A stretch of 64,000 nt of DNA, from the NCBI RefSeq assembly GCF_000280925.3, contig NZ_CP012109.1, positions 2,686,501 through 2,750,500 of the forward strand, written 5' to 3'. Shown here one piece after another: positions 48,327 through 57,909 of the stretch. The position numbers and the translations under genes were made by a program. The stretch comes from Myxococcus hansupus (GTDB taxonomy: Bacteria; Myxococcota; Myxococcia; Myxococcales; Myxococcaceae). The notes beneath the pieces are model-generated. The model was given only the letters and a program-made list of their open reading frames with translations, was not told the DNA's origin and made no database searches. Positions within the stretch are counted from its first letter, which is position 1. The number at the start of each line of letters is the position of its first letter.

Positions 48327-50876
48327 ATGGCCACCCCTGAAACCCAAGCTCCGCTCGCCGCGCTGCTCCCCAAGAAGGGCGAACCGCCCCTGGACGCGGA
48401 CGAAATCCTCAACCGCTTCGTCGGCTACGTGGCGGCCAATGGCTTGAGCCTCTACTCCGCCCAGGAAGAGGCCATGCTGGAGCTGCTGGCGGGCAAGCAC
48501 CTGTTCCTCAAGACGCCCACCGGCTCCGGCAAGTCGCTGGTGGCCACGGCGCTGCACTTCAAGGCCATGGCCGAGGGCAAGGTGTCCTTCTACACCTGCC
48601 CCATCAAGGCGCTGGTGAACGAGAAGTTCTTCGCCCTCTGCGACGCCTTCGGCGCGGAGAACGTGGGGATGCTCACCGGCGACGCGAGCATCAACCGCGA
48701 CGCGCCCATCATCTGCTGCACCGCGGAGATTCTCGCCAACCTGGCCCTGCGCGACGCGAGCGCCCGCGTGGACTACGTCGTCATGGACGAGTTCCACTAC
48801 TACTCGGACCGGGAGCGCGGCGTGGCCTGGCAGCTTCCGCTCATCGCGTTGCCGGACACCACGTTCCTGCTGATGTCCGCCACGCTGGGGCCCACGCACG
48901 TCATCGAGGAGAGCCTGGCGAAGCTGTCGGGCCGGGAGGTGGCCACCGTGCGCAGCGCGGAGCGCCCCGTGCCGCTGGACTTCGACTACCGCGAGTCGGC
49001 GCTGCACGAGACCATCGAGGACCTCATCGCGCGCGGGAAGTACCCCATCTACCTGGTGAACTTCACCCAGCGCACCGCCGCTGAGCAGGCGCAGAACCTG
49101 ATGAGCGTGGACTTCTCCACCAAGGAGGAGAAGGAGGCCATCCGCCTGGCGCTCCAGGACGCGCCCTTCGACACGCCCTACGGCAAGGAGTTCCAGCGCT
49201 TCCTGCGCCACGGCATCGGCATGCACCACGCCGGCCTGCTGCCCAAGTACCGCCTGCTGGTGGAGAAGCTGGCGCAGCACGGCCACCTCAAGGTCATCAG
49301 CGGCACGGACACGCTGGGCGTGGGCGTGAACATCCCCATCCGCACGGTGCTCTTCACGCAGCTCTTCAAGTTCAACGGCGAGAAGCTGGCCACGTTGAGC
49401 GTGCGCGACTTCCAGCAGATCGCCGGCCGCGCGGGCCGCAAGGGCTTCGACACGCAGGGCAGCGTGGTCGCCCAGGCGCCCGAGTACGTCATCGAGAACA
49501 TCAAGCTGGCCGCCAAGGAGGCCGCGGGCAAGAAGAAGACGCCCAAGGCCAAGCCGCCGCAGAAGAACTTCGTCCAGTACGACAAGAGCACCTTCGAGCG
49601 GCTCCAGAACGGCATGCCCGAGCCGCTGGAGTCCCGCTTCGCGGTGTCGCACGGCATGATTCTCAACCTGCTCCAGAGCGACCACCAGACGGAGCACAAC
49701 GCCGGGTACAAGCGGCTGGTGACGCTGGTGCAGCGCAGCCACGACTCGGACTACCTCAAGCGCCGGCACCTCAAGGAGGCCGCGCGCAACTTCCGCACGC
49801 TGCGCGAGGCGGAGATCATCGAGGTGGAGAAGGGGACAGGCGGCTCCGGCGCCACGGTGAAGGTGGCGGGGGAGATGCAGCACGACTTCAGCCTCAACCA
49901 CACGCTGTCGCTGTACCTGCTCGACACGCTGGAGCTGCTGGACCCGACCACGGAGTCGTACGCGCTGGACGTGGTGACGCTGGTGGAGTCCATCCTGGAG
50001 AACCCGGATGTGGTGCTCTACGCCCAGTTGCACCAGCTCAAGGGCGAGAAGATCAACGAGATGAAGGCGCAGGGCATCGAGTACGACGACCGCATGGCGG
50101 AGCTCGAGAAGCTCGAGTGGCCCAAGCCCAACCGCGACTTCATCTACGGCACCTTCAACAAGTTCGCGCAGAAGCACCCGTGGGTGGGCGAGGAGAACAT
50201 CCGGCCCAAGTCCATTGTCCGGGACATGTTCGAGCGCTTCATGTCCTTCCCGGACTACATTCGCGAGTACGGCCTCCAGCGCAGCGAGGGCGTGCTGCTG
50301 CGCTACGTGAATGACACGTACAAGGCGCTGATGCAGACGGTGCCGGAGCGCTACCGCACGGAGGAGGTGGAGGACTTCATCGACCACCTGCGCGCCACGC
50401 TGCGGCAGGTGGACTCCAGCCTGCTGGATGAGTGGGAGCGCATGCGCAACCCGGACGCCGCCGTCGCGGCGAAGCCGGTGGTGGAGCTCAAGCCGAAGGA
50501 GCTCACCGAGGACCCGAAGGCCTTCGCCGCGCGCGTGCGCGAGGAGCTGCACCGGCTGCTCAAGGCCCTGGGCCAGAAGCGCTACCTGGACGCGCTGACC
50601 ATGCTCGACAACGCCCTGGGCGAGTGGACCGCGCCCAAGCTGGAGCAGGCCATGGCGCCGTACTTCGAGGAGCACAAGATGGTGGTGCTCACGCCCCAGG
50701 CGCGCAAGCCGTCCAACACCCTCCTCAAGGAGACGGGCACGCGGCTGTGGGAGACCCAACAGCGCATCATCGACCCGGAGGGGCACGGCGACTGGATGCT
50801 CGACTGCGAAATCGACCTGCGTGACCGGCGCCTGGACGACGGCCCCATCCTGATGCTCCGCCGCATCACCGTGTGA
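48327..50876 (+). CDS. DEAD/DEAH-box helicase with DUF3516-like C-terminus
   Basis: An 849-residue Ski2-like superfamily-2 helicase. Walker A TPTGSGKS is at 63-70, motif II DEFHYY near 155, motif III SATLG, then HHAGLLPKYR, GTDTLGVGVNIPIRTVLF and motif VI QIAGRAGRKGFDTQG. The second half carries a long winged-helix/helical-bundle region and a C-terminal domain rich in acidic and aromatic residues (WTAPKLEQAMAPYFEEH, LDCEIDLRDRRLDDGPILML), which I match to the DUF3516 architecture known in actinobacteria and myxobacteria. It should unwind RNA in the cytoplasm. ATG 48327 has GTG directly before it and only a weak ribosome site. Confidence 0.9.
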   Translation: MATPETQAPLAALLPKKGEPPLDADEILNRFVGYVAANGLSLYSAQEEAMLELLAGKHLFLKTPTGSGKSLVATALHFKAMAEGKVSFYTCPIKALVNEKFFALCDAFGAENVGMLTGDASINRDAPIICCTAEILANLALRDASARVDYVVMDEFHYYSDRERGVAWQLPLIALPDTTFLLMSATLGPTHVIEESLAKLSGREVATVRSAERPVPLDFDYRESALHETIEDLIARGKYPIYLVNFTQRTAAEQAQNLMSVDFSTKEEKEAIRLALQDAPFDTPYGKEFQRFLRHGIGMHHAGLLPKYRLLVEKLAQHGHLKVISGTDTLGVGVNIPIRTVLFTQLFKFNGEKLATLSVRDFQQIAGRAGRKGFDTQGSVVAQAPEYVIENIKLAAKEAAGKKKTPKAKPPQKNFVQYDKSTFERLQNGMPEPLESRFAVSHGMILNLLQSDHQTEHNAGYKRLVTLVQRSHDSDYLKRRHLKEAARNFRTLREAEIIEVEKGTGGSGATVKVAGEMQHDFSLNHTLSLYLLDTLELLDPTTESYALDVVTLVESILENPDVVLYAQLHQLKGEKINEMKAQGIEYDDRMAELEKLEWPKPNRDFIYGTFNKFAQKHPWVGEENIRPKSIVRDMFERFMSFPDYIREYGLQRSEGVLLRYVNDTYKALMQTVPERYRTEEVEDFIDHLRATLRQVDSSLLDEWERMRNPDAAVAAKPVVELKPKELTEDPKAFAARVREELHRLLKALGQKRYLDALTMLDNALGEWTAPKLEQAMAPYFEEHKMVVLTPQARKPSNTLLKETGTRLWETQQRIIDPEGHGDWMLDCEIDLRDRRLDDGPILMLRRITV

Positions 50877-50883
50877 CGCGGGC

Positions 50884-51357
50884 TCAGCCCTCGGAGCCCG
50901 GTGCCTCCGTGGGGCGCGCGGCGGACACGGACTCGGGCTCCGGCGGCGTCATCTCGCTGACCTCGAGCCCGCCCCCCGCGCCCGCCGTGAGGACCATCCG
51001 CCACGCAGCCTTGGCCAGCACCACGCGGTCCGTCTCGCAGCGGACCTCCAGCCCCGTGTCCTCCACGGTCCACGAGCCCGCCCACACCGTGGTGAGGGCC
51101 TCGCAGCCGTCGTCGTCGCACGACTGCGTCTCCGCCACCCACACCCGTCCTTCGGGCGCGGCGGGGCAGGACATCGGCTCCGCGTAGCGCAGCATCGGCC
51201 CCTCCAGTTCCTGGGGGCCCGCGTCGGGGAAGCGCGTCTGCGCGTGGAACAGCTCGGTGGGCACCGCGTCGAGCTCCGGCCCTTGTGCGAACGCCATGGG
51301 CGCGGTCAGCCAGCCACACACCAACATCACCTTCCAACCCCGCATCGTCCACGTCAC
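50884..51357 (-). CDS. Small exported hypothetical protein
   Basis: A 157-residue protein with a signal peptide (RGWKVMLVCGWLTAPMAFA, cut before QG). The mature part has four cysteines, two close together (SCDDDGCEAL), and a C-terminal Pro/Glu-rich tail. No family is recognised. GTG 51357 is chosen because AAGGAG stands 7 bases upstream; ATG 51345 is four codons inside. It converges with the helicase at 7 bases and diverges from ppc. Confidence 0.7.
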   Translation of the reverse strand: MTWTMRGWKVMLVCGWLTAPMAFAQGPELDAVPTELFHAQTRFPDAGPQELEGPMLRYAEPMSCPAAPEGRVWVAETQSCDDDGCEALTTVWAGSWTVEDTGLEVRCETDRVVLAKAAWRMVLTAGAGGGLEVSEMTPPEPESVSAARPTEAPGSEG

Positions 51358-51594
51358 GACAGGCTCCTTGGCCGCGGCGTCGTCCGCGGCCCACGAAGGG
51401 AGTGATTGCAAGGCATGGACCGAGCGCGTGTGTGGCCCTGGAGCCACGGTGGGCCGCGCACCGTGGCGAATCGCCAGGGGCCTTCGTCGCTCGTGTCGGG
51501 GAGGGCAGACACCCGGCCGATGACTCGGCCCGCGCGTCATTTTCCGAGCGGAAATGCGGGCCATGTCGCCTGTCAGCAGCTACCGTCGCACCAT

Positions 51595-54264
51595 ATGGCT
51601 CGACTGCGTGCGGTGGATCAACCGCTTCGCCGGGACGTCCGCCTGCTTGGCCGGCTCCTGGGAGAAGTGCTCGTCGAACAGGAAGGGCAAGCGCTCTTCG
51701 ACCTGGAAGAGGAGGTGCGCCGCCTCGCCATTCAACGGCGGCGTGGCCCCGTGGCCGGACGGCGCGCGGTGGCGGCCGAGCTGGCGGAGGTGCTCCAGCG
51801 CCTGCCGCTGGAACAGGCCGAGCCCGTGCTGCGTGCCTTCTCCGTCTACTTCCAGCTCGTGAACCTGGCGGAGCAGCACCACCGCATCCGCCGCGCCCGC
51901 ACCCATGCGGACGCCGCGTCGGCGAAGCCCCAGCGCGGCTCGTTGGAGTCCACGCTGCTGCTGCTCAAGGAGGCCGGCGTTCCCGCGCAGCGGGTGCGCG
52001 AGGCCATGGGCAACATGCAGGTGATTCTGACGCTCACCGCGCACCCCACGCAGGCGGTGCGCCGCACGCTGCTGGAGAAGCTCTACCGGATGGCGGGGCT
52101 GCTGGAGGAACGGGACCGCTGCGAGCTGACGCCGCGCGAGTCCGCGACCAATCTGGAGTCGCTGCGCGAGGAAATCACGCTGCTGTGGCAGACGGACGAG
52201 CTGCGCCGCGAGCGCCCCACCGTGGGCGACGAGGTGAAGAACGTCCTCTGGTACGTGGAGGAGGTGCTCGCGGAGGAGCTGTCCCTGCTGCCGGAGCTGC
52301 TGGACTGGGCCTTCGAGCGCGCCTACGGCGAACCGCTGGGGCCGGTGGAGACGCCCGTGCGTGTCCACTCGTGGGTGGGCGGGGACATGGACGGCAACCC
52401 GCTGGTGACGCCCGACGTGTTCGCGGACACGTTGCGCGCGCACCGCGCCCGTGGGCTGCGGCGGCTGCTCCAGGACCTGGAGCGGCTGGGAGGCCGGCTG
52501 TCCCAGTCGGCGCGCCACGCGAAGCCGTCCGAGGAGCTGCTGCGCTCGGTGGAGAAGGACGCGCAGGAGCTGCCCGAGGCCGAGCGCCGCTACGGCCCGC
52601 GCACGCCGGGCGAGCCGCTGCGCCACAAGCTGCGCTTCATGGAGGAGCGGCTCCACCGCGCGCTCCACTACGTCACGCGGCAGCGCGCCGGAGAGCCCAT
52701 CCCGATGCCGTCCGGGGCCTACCGCACGCCCGAGGCGTTGCTGGCGGACCTGGACGTGCTGGCGCGCGCGTTGGAGGCGTCGAAGGGCACGCACGCGGGG
52801 CTTCGCGATGTCCGGCGGGTGCGGCAGCGGGTGCTCGCGCTGGGCCTGTCCCTGGCGGAGCTGGAGGTGCGCGCGCCCGCCGAGGACGCGGTGAGCGCGG
52901 CGGCCTCGTTCGACGGTGGCCCGGAGCCCACCGAAGGCGGACAGCGCCTGCTGCAGGTGCTGGCGCGCCTGAAGGACGCGCAGTCCGAGTCGGGTGAGCC
53001 GGCCTGCCGCACGCTCATCCTCAGCATGGCCAGCACGGCCGAGGACGTGCTCGCGGCCTTCAAGTGCCTGAAGCACGCGGGCCTGTGGGACGACGCGCGC
53101 GGCTGCGCCACCGTGGACGTGGTGCCACTGTTCGAGCAGCTCGGGGCGCTGGACTCCGGGCCGGACGTGCTGCGCACGCTCTTCGCGAACCCGGAGTACC
53201 GGCGCCAGGTGGACGCGCGGGGTGGCCAGGAAGTGATGGTGGGCTACAGCGACTCCGGCAAGGAGGTGGGGCTCCTCGCGGCGAGCGCGGCGCTCTACCG
53301 CGCGCAGGTGGCGCTCACGGAGGTGTGTCGCGAGGCCGGCGTGCCGCTGCGGCTGTTCCACGGCCGCGGCGAGTCCGTGGCGCGTGGCGGCGGCCCCGCG
53401 CAGGAGGCCATCCTCGCGCTGCCGCCCGGCGCGGTGGCGGGTGGCTACAAGGCCACGGAGCAGGGCGAGGCGTTGGACCACAAGTACGCACGCCCGGAGC
53501 TGGCGCGGCGCACGTTGGAGCTCATCCTGGGCGGCGTGCTGCTGCACACGCTGGACGCGCAGCCTCGGCCGGAGGTGGAGGCCGAGCGGACCTTCCGCAA
53601 GGCCTTCGACACGCTGGCGGAGACGGGCCGGAAGGCCTATCGCTCGCTGGTGTGGGAGGACCCGTCCTTCCTGGAGTTCTTCACCACGGCGACGCCGGTG
53701 GAGGAGATTGCCTCGCTGCCCATCGGCTCGCGCCCCAGCAAGCGCCGCGCGGGCGGGTTGGAGTCGCTGCGCGCGATTCCGTGGGTGTTCGGATGGACGC
53801 AGAACCGCGCCATCCTGCCGGGCTGGTTCGGCGTGGGCTCGGCGCTGGAGGCGTTCGCCAAGGAGGAGGGTGGGGCGGCGCTGCTCAAGCGCATGTACCG
53901 GGAGTGGCCCTTCTTCCGCGCCGTCATCGACAACGTCACCATGGTGCTGGCCAAGTCGGACATGGCCATCGCCGGGCGTTACGCGGCGCTGGCGCCCGCG
54001 AGCACCCGCGCGCTGTGGCGGCGCATCCAGCAGGAGCACCGACGCACGCGCAGGCAGGTGAAGCGGCTGACGGGGGAGTCGAAGCTGCTCGACAACAACC
54101 CGCAGCTCCAGCGCAGCATCTCCCTGCGCAACCCCTACGTGGACCCCATGTCCTTCCTCCAGGTGGAGCTGCTCAAGCGCAAGCGCGAGGGCCAGGCGGA
54201 GGTGGACCGTCCACTGTTGCTCACCCTGAACGGCATTGCCGCCGGCATGCGCAACACCGGCTAG
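51595..54264 (+). CDS. ppc: Phosphoenolpyruvate carboxylase, divergent form
   Basis: An 889-residue enzyme of normal family length that carboxylates PEP to oxaloacetate, refilling the TCA cycle. The first catalytic His is H150 in LTAHPTQAV (Glu usual after PT). SWVGGDMDGNP has Met where Arg is usual. YSDSGKEVGL replaces YSDSNKD. The mobile catalytic loop at 588-601 reads FHGRGESVARGGGP, with E593 and A596 in place of two usually invariant glycines. GSRPSKRRAGG, AIPWVFGWTQNR, TMVLAKSDM and the C-terminal MRNTG are intact. The set of changes marks a divergent branch, so allosteric control may differ. No clear ribosome site precedes ATG 51595. Confidence 0.95.
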   Translation: MARLRAVDQPLRRDVRLLGRLLGEVLVEQEGQALFDLEEEVRRLAIQRRRGPVAGRRAVAAELAEVLQRLPLEQAEPVLRAFSVYFQLVNLAEQHHRIRRARTHADAASAKPQRGSLESTLLLLKEAGVPAQRVREAMGNMQVILTLTAHPTQAVRRTLLEKLYRMAGLLEERDRCELTPRESATNLESLREEITLLWQTDELRRERPTVGDEVKNVLWYVEEVLAEELSLLPELLDWAFERAYGEPLGPVETPVRVHSWVGGDMDGNPLVTPDVFADTLRAHRARGLRRLLQDLERLGGRLSQSARHAKPSEELLRSVEKDAQELPEAERRYGPRTPGEPLRHKLRFMEERLHRALHYVTRQRAGEPIPMPSGAYRTPEALLADLDVLARALEASKGTHAGLRDVRRVRQRVLALGLSLAELEVRAPAEDAVSAAASFDGGPEPTEGGQRLLQVLARLKDAQSESGEPACRTLILSMASTAEDVLAAFKCLKHAGLWDDARGCATVDVVPLFEQLGALDSGPDVLRTLFANPEYRRQVDARGGQEVMVGYSDSGKEVGLLAASAALYRAQVALTEVCREAGVPLRLFHGRGESVARGGGPAQEAILALPPGAVAGGYKATEQGEALDHKYARPELARRTLELILGGVLLHTLDAQPRPEVEAERTFRKAFDTLAETGRKAYRSLVWEDPSFLEFFTTATPVEEIASLPIGSRPSKRRAGGLESLRAIPWVFGWTQNRAILPGWFGVGSALEAFAKEEGGAALLKRMYREWPFFRAVIDNVTMVLAKSDMAIAGRYAALAPASTRALWRRIQQEHRRTRRQVKRLTGESKLLDNNPQLQRSISLRNPYVDPMSFLQVELLKRKREGQAEVDRPLLLTLNGIAAGMRNTG

Positions 54265-54298
54265 GCTCCGCGCCGTCGGACCTTCCGAGGAGGTGGCG

Positions 54299-55012
54299 AT
54301 GGCCAGGGAGACGTTCAGCGTGGTGGAGGTCAACCCGGCGCACCGCTTCGCGCGGCTGCGGCCGGAGTCGGGCGGGGCCCTGCTGCACGCGGGGCTCTAC
54401 CCCGAAGAGGAGTCCCCCGAGCCGCAGCTCCAACTGCGCGAAGGGGACCGCGTGGAGGGACAGCGTCGCGGCCAGTCGGTGGCGGACTGGGGCTGGGTGT
54501 CCCGGACCGAGCCGCCCCCGGATTTGGTGGAGCGCATGGGCGAGCTGCTCGCGAAGCTGGAGGGCTTCGAGCTGCGCGTGCCCGCCACGGCCTACGATTT
54601 GGCCGAGCACCACTGGCGGCGGAGCCGGGCGGACCCGCTGCACCAGGAGCTGCTCGCGCAGCTCCCCACGTTCTTCGACTGGGAGCTGTCGCACCCGTAC
54701 GAGGACGGGGCGCTGCTCGACCGGCTCCAGGCCGCGATGCAGCCCTACCTGCCCGGCTTCGAGGTGGCGCCCCAGGCGGGCCGCTCCGCCTTCCGGCTGG
54801 AGCCCGGTGGACACGACGTGCCGGCGCCCGAGGGCAGCCGCGAGGCGCCCGCCACGACGTTCGAGCCGCTGCTCCTCCAGGTGAATGGCCTGCTGGAGGG
54901 GGCCGGGGCTCCCGTTCGCTGGGTGCCCACGGAGGACGATTGGATCCTGTCGCCTCCGGGGCTGGCCGAGCTGCTGGTGCTCCACGGCGTGCTCGGGCCT
55001 CGCCGGGAGTGA
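54299..55012 (+). CDS. Hypothetical protein downstream of ppc
   Basis: A 237-residue soluble protein, probably beta-rich at the N-terminus (SVVEVNPAHRFARLRPESGGALLHAG, like an OB or cold-shock-type strand set) and mixed after residue 70. No known domain is recognised; the motif WELSHPYEDGALLDRLQAAMQPYLPGFEV stands out. GAGGAGG at 54287-54293 gives a strong start at ATG 54299, 34 bases after ppc, so the two may be co-transcribed. It converges with the SGNH lipoprotein at 55022. Confidence 0.75.
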   Translation: MARETFSVVEVNPAHRFARLRPESGGALLHAGLYPEEESPEPQLQLREGDRVEGQRRGQSVADWGWVSRTEPPPDLVERMGELLAKLEGFELRVPATAYDLAEHHWRRSRADPLHQELLAQLPTFFDWELSHPYEDGALLDRLQAAMQPYLPGFEVAPQAGRSAFRLEPGGHDVPAPEGSREAPATTFEPLLLQVNGLLEGAGAPVRWVPTEDDWILSPPGLAELLVLHGVLGPRRE

Positions 55013-55021
55013 GCGCGGGGG

Positions 55022-56296
55022 TTAGAGGCCGCCCTGCTCACGCAGGACGCGGCTCACCTCGTCCGCCATCACCCGGTGGCCTTGTTGGCTGGGGTGGATG
55101 CCGTCCACCTCCAGCCCGTCCAGGAACAGGTGCACGTTCACCGACTGCCGCGTCACCGCGTCCAGGTCGATGACGTCCGGGCCCGCGCCGCCGCCGCGCA
55201 CCCAGGCGTTGAACTCCAGCCGCTGCGTCTTCACGGCCTCGTAGGGCGCGTAGTTCGACTTCTCCTTGGGCAGCAGCGTGCTGACCCACGTGCGGCAGAA
55301 GGGCGCCAGCCGGCTGAGCAGCGTGGTCATCCGCGTTTGAATCAGCGCCACGGAGTTCTTGTCGCCCAAGTCATTGGTGCCCAGCAGCACCACACAGTCG
55401 GTGATGCCTTGGAGCCCCAGCACCTCGCCGTCGAGCTGCATCAGCGCGTCGTAGAAGCCCTGGCCGCTCACGCCCGCGTTCACCACCGGCACGCCCAGCG
55501 CGGTCTCCACCAGCGCGGGCCAGGCATTGCGCGTGTCGTTCTTCGTGTCGATGTAGCCCTCGGTGATGCTGTCGCCAATCGCGACGACGGCGCGTCCGGT
55601 GGGGCCTTCCACGTCCACGGTGGCCACGCCGATGGCATGGTCGAACACCGCGCCTCCCAGCGCGCCGGTGCTCATCGCGTGGCTCCCCGCGCGCGAGCTG
55701 CTGCCGGGGAACGCGCTGATGGTGCTGGAGGCCAGCGCGCCTCGCGCCTCGAAGGTGATGGCCAGCTCGTCGCGGAAGGACACGGGGAACGCCACCGCAT
55801 CCGACGTCTTCCGCGTGCGCGCGGTCACCGTGAAGCCCTCGCTTCCGTCGAAGGTGAGCGGCACGGGCGCGGACACCAGCTCACCGGCCGCGCCCGCGTG
55901 CGCCACCGAGGCGCGCACCAGCGTCATGCTCCCATCGCCCGAGCGGAACGTCACGCGCACCCGCGCACCCGCGCGGGCCACGGGCACCTTCATGCGAAAC
56001 GTCGTCGTGGCCCCCACGCTGTGTGACGTGCGAAGCGCCTGGTGGAAGCCCGGCTGGAAGGACGTCGCGGCGGGGGGCGACGGCGGCGCGGTCTGCACCT
56101 GTCTTTCGTCGTTGAGCACCAGCACCGGTGCGACTTCCAGCGACGCGTCTGGCGCGTTGCTCTCGATGGTGGAGGCGTGGTTGTCATCGTTCGGCGGTGC
56201 AAGCTCGTCCGGCGCACCATCGATGCTCCCCGCGCACGCCAGCAGCATGCCGCCAGCGCACGCGACGATCTTCCGCAACCCCGGCTTCATTCCCAT
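55022..56296 (-). CDS. SGNH/GDSL hydrolase lipoprotein
   Basis: A 424-residue lipoprotein. MGMKPGLRKIVACAGGMLLAC gives a lipobox. After a linker, residues about 65-230 form a beta-rich N-terminal domain. The SGNH domain follows: block I VVAIGDSITEGY with the nucleophile Ser, block III-like GVSGQGFYDALM, VVLLGTNDLGDK with the Asn, and block V DGIHPSQQGH with the catalytic Asp/His. It probably removes acyl or acetyl groups from a surface carbohydrate or lipid. ATG 56296 is preferred because GGGAGGG lies 6 bases upstream; two ATG codons flank it. Confidence 0.88.
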   Translation of the reverse strand: MGMKPGLRKIVACAGGMLLACAGSIDGAPDELAPPNDDNHASTIESNAPDASLEVAPVLVLNDERQVQTAPPSPPAATSFQPGFHQALRTSHSVGATTTFRMKVPVARAGARVRVTFRSGDGSMTLVRASVAHAGAAGELVSAPVPLTFDGSEGFTVTARTRKTSDAVAFPVSFRDELAITFEARGALASSTISAFPGSSSRAGSHAMSTGALGGAVFDHAIGVATVDVEGPTGRAVVAIGDSITEGYIDTKNDTRNAWPALVETALGVPVVNAGVSGQGFYDALMQLDGEVLGLQGITDCVVLLGTNDLGDKNSVALIQTRMTTLLSRLAPFCRTWVSTLLPKEKSNYAPYEAVKTQRLEFNAWVRGGGAGPDVIDLDAVTRQSVNVHLFLDGLEVDGIHPSQQGHRVMADEVSRVLREQGGL

Positions 56297-56430
56297 TCCC
56301 ATCCCTCCCGGCTTTGCAGGATGCACACCGCACGGTGCCCTGCCAGCGGGTTGACTGGGAAGCCTGCCCCCAGGTCGCGGCGGCCGCCTGCCTGCCCTGC
56401 GGGGTTGCTGCGGGAGAGGGGAACACCGAG

Positions 56431-57312
56431 CTAGGGCACGCAAGCTCCCACGCCAGGGTTGCCGTCCAGCGCTCGGCAGTTGCCCGTACTGCAGGCAGGC
56501 GAGCCATTGGGTACGCACAGCGAACGGCAGGTGAGCCCACCGCCCGCATTCACACAGGCGCTGCCCGGCGCGCACTGGTTGCTGAAGTCGCAAGACTGGC
56601 CTTCGGTCCGCGTCCCGCTCCCCGCGCAGACAGGACCGCTGGTGGACGGGTAGCAACTCAGGGGGGCCGTGCAGTCCTGGCCGAAGGGGTCGCAGGCGAC
56701 GGATGGCGGTCCGCAGAGCAGCGGCAGCTCATCGGTGCCCTCCAGCCGGAGCACGGTGTTGCATTCACCCGAGTTCCCACACTGCGTCGTCGCGTGACAC
56801 ATCCGTTGGCACGTGAAGCCACCGCCTTGCCCTTCGGGTGCCTCACGGCAGAAAAGTCCCTGCCTGCAGGTGTCGTACGCCACGCCGCCGCCGGTGGGCG
56901 CCAGCGTGCATGGCGCGCCTTCGTCCGCGGTGCCCGGGGGCACGCAGCGCCGCCGCGTCCCGCCGGCCTCCGTCGCGTACGTGCAGCGCAGCCCGTCCGC
57001 GCAGTCCTGGGCGACGACGTCGCACTCCGCCTCGAAGCAGCGGCTGCCGGTGCCACCGTCCGCCAGGTCCGCGAAGTGGCAGCTCTGTCCCGGAGCGCAG
57101 GCGTCCTGACGGGCCACATTGCAGTCGAAGTCCTGTCCGCCCCCGCCGCCGCCGCCGTCGGAGCCCCCGCCGTCCGGCACGGGCGTGGTGCCCGCGTCCA
57201 TGCCCGCGTCGCCGTCCCCGCCGGGCCCTGGGTCGTCACTGCCATTGCAGCTCGCCCCCCACAGGGCCAGGAGCAGGGTTCCAGTCAACACATAGAGGCG
57301 GTACACACGCAT
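56431..57312 (-). CDS. Cys-rich lipoprotein
   Basis: A 293-residue lipoprotein. MRVYRLYVLTGTLLLALWGASC is the leader with a lipobox-like GASC; then an Asp/Gly-rich linker (about 25-60) and some 20 cysteines in EGF/TIL-like spacing (CAPGQSCHF, CADGLRCTY, CRQGLFCRE, CNSGECNT-type units). The spacing suggests a rigid stack of disulfide knots on the cell surface. It resembles the many Cys-rich surface lipoproteins of myxobacteria; no role is known. The upstream 206-base gap is shared with the PilZ gene. Confidence 0.8.
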   Translation of the reverse strand: MRVYRLYVLTGTLLLALWGASCNGSDDPGPGGDGDAGMDAGTTPVPDGGGSDGGGGGGGQDFDCNVARQDACAPGQSCHFADLADGGTGSRCFEAECDVVAQDCADGLRCTYATEAGGTRRRCVPPGTADEGAPCTLAPTGGGVAYDTCRQGLFCREAPEGQGGGFTCQRMCHATTQCGNSGECNTVLRLEGTDELPLLCGPPSVACDPFGQDCTAPLSCYPSTSGPVCAGSGTRTEGQSCDFSNQCAPGSACVNAGGGLTCRSLCVPNGSPACSTGNCRALDGNPGVGACVP

Positions 57313-57518
57313 TCCAGAGCACTCCCAAGGCAGTCCCCGAGGACTTAGGCACTGGAATTCGATCGAGGGGGCCCCTTGTATCGGGCGTGGAAAGCAGCGG
57401 ACACTTGGCGGACGCCCGGTGCTTCGAGGTTGGCCCGGCGCGTCACCCTGTGGGACTGTGGGTGTGGGAGCTCTGGAGTTTCGCCAGCAGCGTCGAACGT
57501 GGGGGTTATCGGGTGCGT

Positions 57519-57881
57519 ATGACAACCAAGGCGGCGGATGACATGGAGAGCGGGGATGCTGCCTACGCGAACCGGCGTGCCGACGAGCGTGTGGCGGCGA
57601 GGTTCGAAGTTCGCTTCGAGCAGACGCAGGACGCGGCGCGGGCGTTGCGCGCGTACTCCATCAACATCTCCGCGGGTGGGCTGTGCCTGAAGACGCGGAA
57701 GGCCTACGACGTCGGCTCGCAGGTCCGCCTGTCCATGTCCATTGAAGGCGAGGAGTTCCACCTCACCGGCATCATCGCCTGGGTGCGCGACGAGGCGGAG
57801 GCCATCGGCGTGCGCTTCACGGACATGAACGACGAGGACCGGGCCCGGCTCCAGCGCGTGGTGGACAGCTTCAAGCGGTAG
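57519..57881 (+). CDS. PilZ-domain protein
   Basis: A 120-residue single-domain protein. RADERVAARFEV (RxxxR) and NISAGG (D/NxSxxG) are the two c-di-GMP binding motifs of PilZ domains, both intact, followed by the usual strands (VRLSMSIEGEEFHLTGIIAWV and AIGVRFTDM). It probably binds c-di-GMP and acts as an adaptor in motility, exopolysaccharide or signalling. ATG 57519 has only a weak ribosome site; GTG 57513, two codons up, is possible. Confidence 0.93.
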   Translation: MTTKAADDMESGDAAYANRRADERVAARFEVRFEQTQDAARALRAYSINISAGGLCLKTRKAYDVGSQVRLSMSIEGEEFHLTGIIAWVRDEAEAIGVRFTDMNDEDRARLQRVVDSFKR

Positions 57882-57883
57882 GC

Positions 57884-57901
57884 CCGGGGCCGAAGCCCCG
57901 G
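57884..57901 (+). terminator. GC-rich hairpin between PilZ and GNAT genes
   Basis: CCGGGGC (57884-57890), loop CGAA, GCCCCGG (57895-57901): a 7-bp stem with a stable tetraloop. It lies between the converging stops at 57881 and 57910. Confidence 0.6.
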
Positions 57902-57909
57902 AGGGCCCG

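Noticed and set aside
51580-54333. A 917-codon minus-strand frame opposite ppc, with similar frames opposite the helicase (48258-50786) and the phosphatase (60725-63916)
   Set aside because: His/Arg/Leu-rich antisense composition, no domains; the plus strand carries recognisable enzymes.
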